Shown here piece after piece: positions 18,241-22,500 of a stretch of 22,500 bases of DNA (position 1 is its first letter; the number at the start of each line of letters is the position of its first letter). Both the position numbers and the translations under genes were made by a program. Source of the DNA: Halisarca cf. caerulea (taxonomy: Eukaryota > Porifera > Demospongiae > Chondrillida > Halisarcidae); the NCBI GenBank assembly GCA_963170055.1, contig CAUJGJ010000434.1, forward strand, positions 3,191,617 through 3,214,116, given 5' to 3'. Under the pieces are notes generated by a model. The model saw only the letters and a program-made list of their open reading frames with translations. It searched no databases and was not told where the DNA came from.

Positions 18241-18634
18241 CACATGGCATGAAAAAATAACAAGTGAATATGTGTTTAAATCTAAGGTTAATATTATTGT
18301 TAACAATTAAATTTATTTGTTGCTATTAATGAAGTAATTAAAGTTGTTACACATGTCGACACTGATACCAGCCACTACTTCAGTTGAGAATGGAACACTT
18401 GCATGTATGTATGTATGTACATGCACATACAGTATGAGGAATTTCTTTATACTAAACCTTTTATAAAATACACCTGACTGTGGTATAAATTACCATACAC
18501 ATGGGCCAGGACTTTGTGTATTAAAACTGCAACATGCAAATCCCCCCCCCCCCCCACACACACATACTTTACTGTACATACAGGCCTACAAAGGCATTGG
18601 ATACTTGCCATCTCTACATAACATTTCCCCATAA
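18241..18634. other. 3' flank of copy 7 with C14 run
   Basis: No gene is seen. A string like the copy 2/3 flank (GCCACTACTTCAGTTGAGAA, then ACTTGCATGTATG) shows that this copy belongs with that flank type. A run of 14 C (18542..18555) is followed by a short CA run. X-box-like motifs are absent. Confidence 0.6.
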
Positions 18635-18636
18635 TA

Positions 18637-19169
18637 GGGACCTTATGCAACTCGTAATGAGTAGTTCATAACAAATATTGTTACTCGTCTCATACCTGTT
18701 TCGTGACTATCCACAATTAGTTTTTGCTACTCGTAACGAGATGCACCACGGGTACCGGGAACATTTTCATTGTCACAGACACAAGGAAGACATGTATATA
18801 GCTCACTACTTCTTTCTTTCGCCAAGGGAGCATTTCAGAGCAGTCAGGCGTCGATATTTCTCACTTTTCAGATGCATGCCATAAGTTCCGTAAGCAGCGA
18901 AATACCATGCTCGATTGTAAACTTTTGGCAAACTTTCTTTCCTTCACAAAACTTCTTTCGGTGTTTCGGCCATTCAAAAGCAACTTCGTTGTGGAATACC
19001 TTACTAAACTCCTAAGCTTATCTAGGGAAAGAACACTCGTATGCGTGTCACAAGTGACTAGCCGCTCACTCGTAAAAACGAACTCAAATTTCGGTGCGTG
19101 ACGAGTCATTCTGGCCAATCATGAGCAAGCTCTCATGATTGGCCCAAATTACTAGTTGCAAAAAGTCCC
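18637..19169. mobile_element. TA-flanked inverted-repeat element, about 533 bases
   Basis: The left end is GGGAC-CTTA-TGCAACT-C-GTAAT. The right end, reverse complemented, is GGGAC-TTTT-TGCAACT-A-GTAAT. TA stands on both sides (18635-18636 and 19170-19171). Internal imperfect copies of ACTCGTAA occur near both ends. No transposase frame is present. It is probably a non-autonomous Tc1/mariner-like element. Confidence 0.6.
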
Positions 19170-19192
19170 TAATATACAGAAATAACTTGTGT

Positions 19193-19194
<2 letters not shown>

Positions 19195-19264
<70 letters not shown>
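19195..19264. repeat. (CA)n microsatellite
   Basis: An unbroken CA run of about 70 bases, starting 25 bases after the right end of the TA element at 18637..19169. Confidence 0.97.
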
Positions 19265-19273
<9 letters not shown>

Positions 19274-20020
19274 ACATACACAATTAAATTTTGGTAACAA
19301 TGACTTCATCAAATGTATTGTGACAGTCATTAAAAACGTTGGGCATAACAAGTATGAGGGGTAGTCATATATTCTATGGATTCTCTTATGACAAACTACG
19401 TATATGGGGGCAAATAACACATGCGTGGACAGCGTGGCCACTAGACAAAACTCAGCTTTGGATGAGGATTGGTATACTGTCGCCACAGCAACTAAGCACA
19501 GGACACACAGGTAAGCATTACAGATAGGGATACTACTGCATGAGGATTAGCATAACGTTGAAACTGCAAGATTATAAGCCGACAGATACTTGGTAATACC
19601 GGAATGCATTAGCAAAGAATATGCCTAACAACATTAGAATGAGCATACACCACAATAGTGAGTCCAAATTAGGACTAACACCTAAATTAAAGAAAGAGCA
19701 GTTTGTCACAACACACTAGGGATTACACATACTGTCCAGACCTCAGCAATTGCACCATGTATTCCCCTTTCCCTCCTCTGATAAACGAAATCATTGGGAA
19801 CACACCTATAGAACATTCCCTTGTTCATATGCAGAAGTCAAGATTACCTCATGAATAACATTGGTGGGTGGGTGTGGGGGGAGGATGGGGAGTTTACCAA
19901 TGATTCATATGCAGATCAATGTACACAAAACTGGACACAAACACACTCCCACCATCCTAAAAACACAAATAACAAAACAAATATACCCTACCCTTCCCCC
20001 TCTACCACCAACTCCCAAAG
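19265..20020. other. Unassigned spacer before copy 8
   Basis: No gene and no similarity to the lectin unit spacer are seen. It includes a G-rich patch (GGTGGGTGGGTGTGGGGGG at 19863) and an AC/CCT-rich patch before the promoter. Similarity to the other units begins abruptly at 20021 with ATTCCTATAAAAGAAGAG. Confidence 0.55.
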
Positions 20021-20025
20021 ATTCC

Positions 20026-20031
20026 TATAAA
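20026..20031 (+). promoter_or_regulatory. TATA box, copy 8
   Basis: TATAAA in CCTATAAAAGAAGAG lies 122 bases before the ATG at 20148. Similarity to the sister promoters starts only 5 bases upstream of it. Confidence 0.65.
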
Positions 20032-20282
20032 AGAAGAGAAGTGACTACCTCCAACAGCACAACAGTTTGCAATCATAAAGACAACAAGTGGACAATACAT
20101 CAACTCTCACTGGAGGTTACTACAGTTACATCAACTACTGAGACAAGATGAGAATGGATAATTTAGTGCTAGCAGTCACCATTACTATTGGACTCATCCT
20201 AGCTGGAACACACACTACAACTGCAATGTGAGTATTGTTCTAGAAACACCACAGCCTGTTGCTTCCATACACAGACACAAGT

Positions 20283-20390
20283 TAGTCTCGCGTAGCCCAG
20301 ACTGCTATTCTGCCTCCTTGTTCAGTGACTATGGTGACATCATAGTCATTCAACAAGGAGGTGTAACAGTGCTCTGGGCTATGTGAGACT
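20283..20390. mobile_element. 108-base hairpin MITE with 10-base target duplication
   Basis: The left half TAGTCTCGCGTAGCCCAGA is inverted as TCTGGGCTATGTGAGACT at the right end. Internally CTCCTTGTTCAGTGACTATG is inverted as CATAGTCATTCAACAAGGAG, so nearly the whole element folds back. AGACACAAGT flanks both sides (20273..20282 and 20391..20400). A target duplication of about 9-10 bases with long terminal inverted repeats suggests a Mutator-like MITE. The intron of copy 2 has one uninterrupted version of the target (CACAGACAAAAGGTCACATA). Confidence 0.85.
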
Positions 20391-20400
20391 AGACACAAGT

Positions 20401-20962
20401 ATCACATTCACACGTCCCAAACACACACCATGCCAATAGTCCATTGCACATGTGCAAGTGGACATGTAATGAATGCATGTGTGTGTTCAATGTCTATAAA
20501 ACATATGCCGCATGTATACAAATCTTTGCATGAATGCCTGTAATATGCACTTCTGTTTGCCTTTGTACATATTTGCACATATGTACAAACCCAAGCCGCA
20601 CATTTACACTGTCATACCACTTTGACACTCACTAAATCAAAAATAGTTGGTACAAGAAAAACAGTAGGAAGTATCAACCACAGGCAAGTACGTTTTACAA
20701 ATTTCTTAAAGTTTGGCATAATATGTACTACAGGCAGTAATGTGCATGTACTTGTGATTGCTATATTTATGAATGTACGTACATACCACTTGTTAAAAAA
20801 TACTACTGATTACATAGTTCCAAAAATTCAGGATACGCAACTTCTGTAATGCTACAGCAGGTGTGTTGGGTGTGGGTGGGGAGGGCATACACAGGACTCC
20901 CCATATAAAAAATGTCAAGAAAGGAGATAGCACATTTACACTACACTACATTTCTCCTCCAG
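20401..20962. other. Remainder of copy 8 intron, type shared with copy 2
   Basis: No gene is seen. CATGTGTGTGTTCAATGTCT, TTTGCATGAATG and TTTGCCTTTGTACA correspond in order to the copy 2 intron at about 2686-2780. Both introns end with a GTGTG/GGGG-rich patch, then ACACAG-ACTCCCCA and a FReD acceptor. Confidence 0.7.
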
Positions 20963-21714
20963 GTACACCATCAGGTGATACTCCTCCGAGGGACTGTCAG
21001 GAGGTCTATCACAGAGGATGTACTGAAGATGGGGTCTACACTATTGCACCTAACTGTCCCCATATCAAACCATTCAAAGTATCTTGTGACATGAAAAATG
21101 GAAAATGGATTGTATTCCAGCGGAGGAAATTAGCACAACTTAACTTCAATCGTAATTGGACTGACTATGAGGAAGGCTTTGGAGATCCACAGTATGAATA
21201 CTGGTTGGGATTAAAGAGACTCCACTGCTTAACCTTCAGTGTTTGTGCTGCTGAGCTCAGAATTGACATGACTGACTACAAAGGAATCAGGAAACATGCT
21301 ATCTATAGCTCCATTGCTGTTCATAATGCTGACAACAAGTACAGACTAGATCTTTGAGCATATAGTGGAAATGCAGGTGATGGGATGAGGAAATGCATAT
21401 CAATTGAGAACCATGATGGTATGCCATTCTCCACACTTGACAGAGACAATGACAACAATTCAGGAAACTGTGCTCAGGTCACTAGCTCTGGATGGTGGTT
21501 TAATAGTTGTCGGTGCTCAAACCTGAACAGCCTATACAATCCCTACATTGTAAAATGGTACGCATTCTCTACTAGTCTCAAGTGTACAGAAATGAAGCTC
21601 CGCTCCAAATGTTAGTACCTGTCATGAGCAAGTAATGAGTGGACAGTACACTATTAAACCTTGGGTTACTGCTACAAACTACTATTCTTTACTGCTTTCA
21701 ATGAAATAAATTAT

Positions 21715-21720
21715 AAAATA
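21715..21720 (+). terminator. Poly(A) signal AATAAA, copy 8
   Basis: AATAAA lies about 100 bases after the ancestral stop of copy 8. Confidence 0.5.
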
Positions 21721-21890
21721 TGTTACTGCTTCAGTTGAAAATGGTACAATATTATTGTATGACATTATATACACATACATTGAGCTTCTGTTATACCAGA
21801 CTTTTCAGAAAAGTTTATCTGTGATACACATGGGCATTCTTGCACTGTACATGTATATATAATATGTACAAACCCTGAAATACGCAAATA

Positions 21891-22221
21891 CAGTCCAACC
21901 TAGATTATCTGAACCCCTTTGGCCAACTCCTGAAACCTTCAGTTTCGGTTAAGCAAAAAGTTCGGATAACTAAAATGTATCAGTTTTACCTATATTGACA
22001 ATGTCTAAGCCCACTTCAGCATGTATACACACCCTATAAGTTAATCGCCAATACATGCACACACCAGAAGTCTATGCTACAATTTAAGTTAGCTATCATA
22101 GCCAAAGGTTTGTAAGCCCCAAGACAGCTGCAGGTTGTTCTTTGTTTTTTTTCCTTTGGTCTAGGGTTCAGATAATCGAGGATTCGGAAAATCCAGAGTT
22201 CGGATATTTGAGGTTGAACTG
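21891..22221. mobile_element. pogo/Tc1-like MITE, 331 bases
   Basis: The left end CAGTCCAACCTAGATTATCT and the right end (reverse complement CAGTTCAACCTCAAATATCC) are inverted repeats flanked by TA (21889-21890 and 22222-22223). TTCGGATAA-type strings recur near both ends (GTTCGGATAACT at 21961, GTTCAGATAATCGAGGATTC and GTTCGGATATTTG at the right). There is no coding capacity. Invertebrate genomes commonly hold such CAGT...GGATAAT elements; that statement is from general knowledge. Confidence 0.75.
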
Positions 22222-22225
22222 TACT

Positions 22226-22500
<275 letters not shown>

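Larger units (their letters stand above)
20148..21615 (+). pseudogene. FReD lectin copy 8, exon-1 frameshift and premature TGA
   Basis: Exon 1 is 20148..20227 and exon 2 is 20963..21615 (normal 653 bases). Exon 1 has lost two bases (ACTGCAATGTGAG for ACTGCTCAATGTGAG), so the intron is phase 2. Splicing to the conserved acceptor shifts the frame, and TGA follows within five codons of exon 2. Independently, TGA at 21355..21357 replaces the GGA of DLGAYSG. Beyond it the frame is open to TAG at 21613..21615. The FReD is otherwise well kept, with the calcium loop DRDNDN, SGWWFNSCRCS and MKLRSKC. It is the most divergent copy in the middle of the domain (KLAQLNFNRNWTDYEEG). The intron (20228..20962) matches copy 2 and carries an inserted hairpin MITE. 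Confidence 0.87.

Overview
This window is nuclear DNA from an invertebrate animal. Its coding sequence is split by a phase-1 spliceosomal intron, and TATA boxes, AATAAA signals, long (CA)n microsatellites and many DNA transposons are present. It looks like a marine invertebrate genome, possibly a sponge, but the species cannot be fixed from the sequence alone.

The core is a tandem array, all on the + strand, of eight copies of one small secreted fibrinogen-related (FReD, ficolin/FREP-like) lectin gene. Exon 1 encodes a 26-27-residue signal peptide. Exon 2 encodes a complete FReD of about 217 residues that carries a DRDNDN calcium site, a WWxNxC motif and many extra cysteines. Exon 1 starts lie at 26, 2476, 5040, 7359, 10047, 12583 and 20148, so the period is about 2.3-2.7 kb through copy 6. 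Copies 1 (26..1193), 4 (7359..8390) and 6 (12583..13748) are intact. Copies 2, 3, 5 and 8 carry nonsense codons; copy 5 also has an 18-bp in-frame deletion and copy 8 a 2-bp deletion in exon 1. Copy 7 (17824..18240) is a 5'-truncated exon 2 with a nonsense codon. Copies 2 and 3 share the same TGA. Copy 3 is a visible mosaic of a copy-4-like 5' part and a copy-2-like 3' part, which is the signature of unequal crossing over inside exon 2.

Each gene unit has a conserved block from TATA box through 5' UTR to exon 1. Two kinds of 3' flank alternate. Copies 1, 4, 5 and 6 are followed by AATAAA and a cluster of GTTACCATGG palindromes that match the RFX X-box. Copies 2 and 3 are followed by (CA)n tracts. 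An old TA-flanked MITE lies upstream of copies 2-6, and the unit of copy 5 gained two more members of the same family.

From 14319 to 17153 the array is interrupted by a full-length piggyBac element with TTAA target sites, inverted ends and an uninterrupted 622-residue transposase on the - strand. To its right, array homology resumes only at the truncated copy 7. The rest (18.2-20.0 kb and 21.6-22.5 kb) is repeat-rich: three further MITEs of different families (one of them inside the copy 8 intron), a C14 run and long (CA)n tracts.

The copies are nearly identical over most of the FReD. They differ most in two short stretches beside the predicted ligand pocket, as expected for a diversifying family of recognition lectins.
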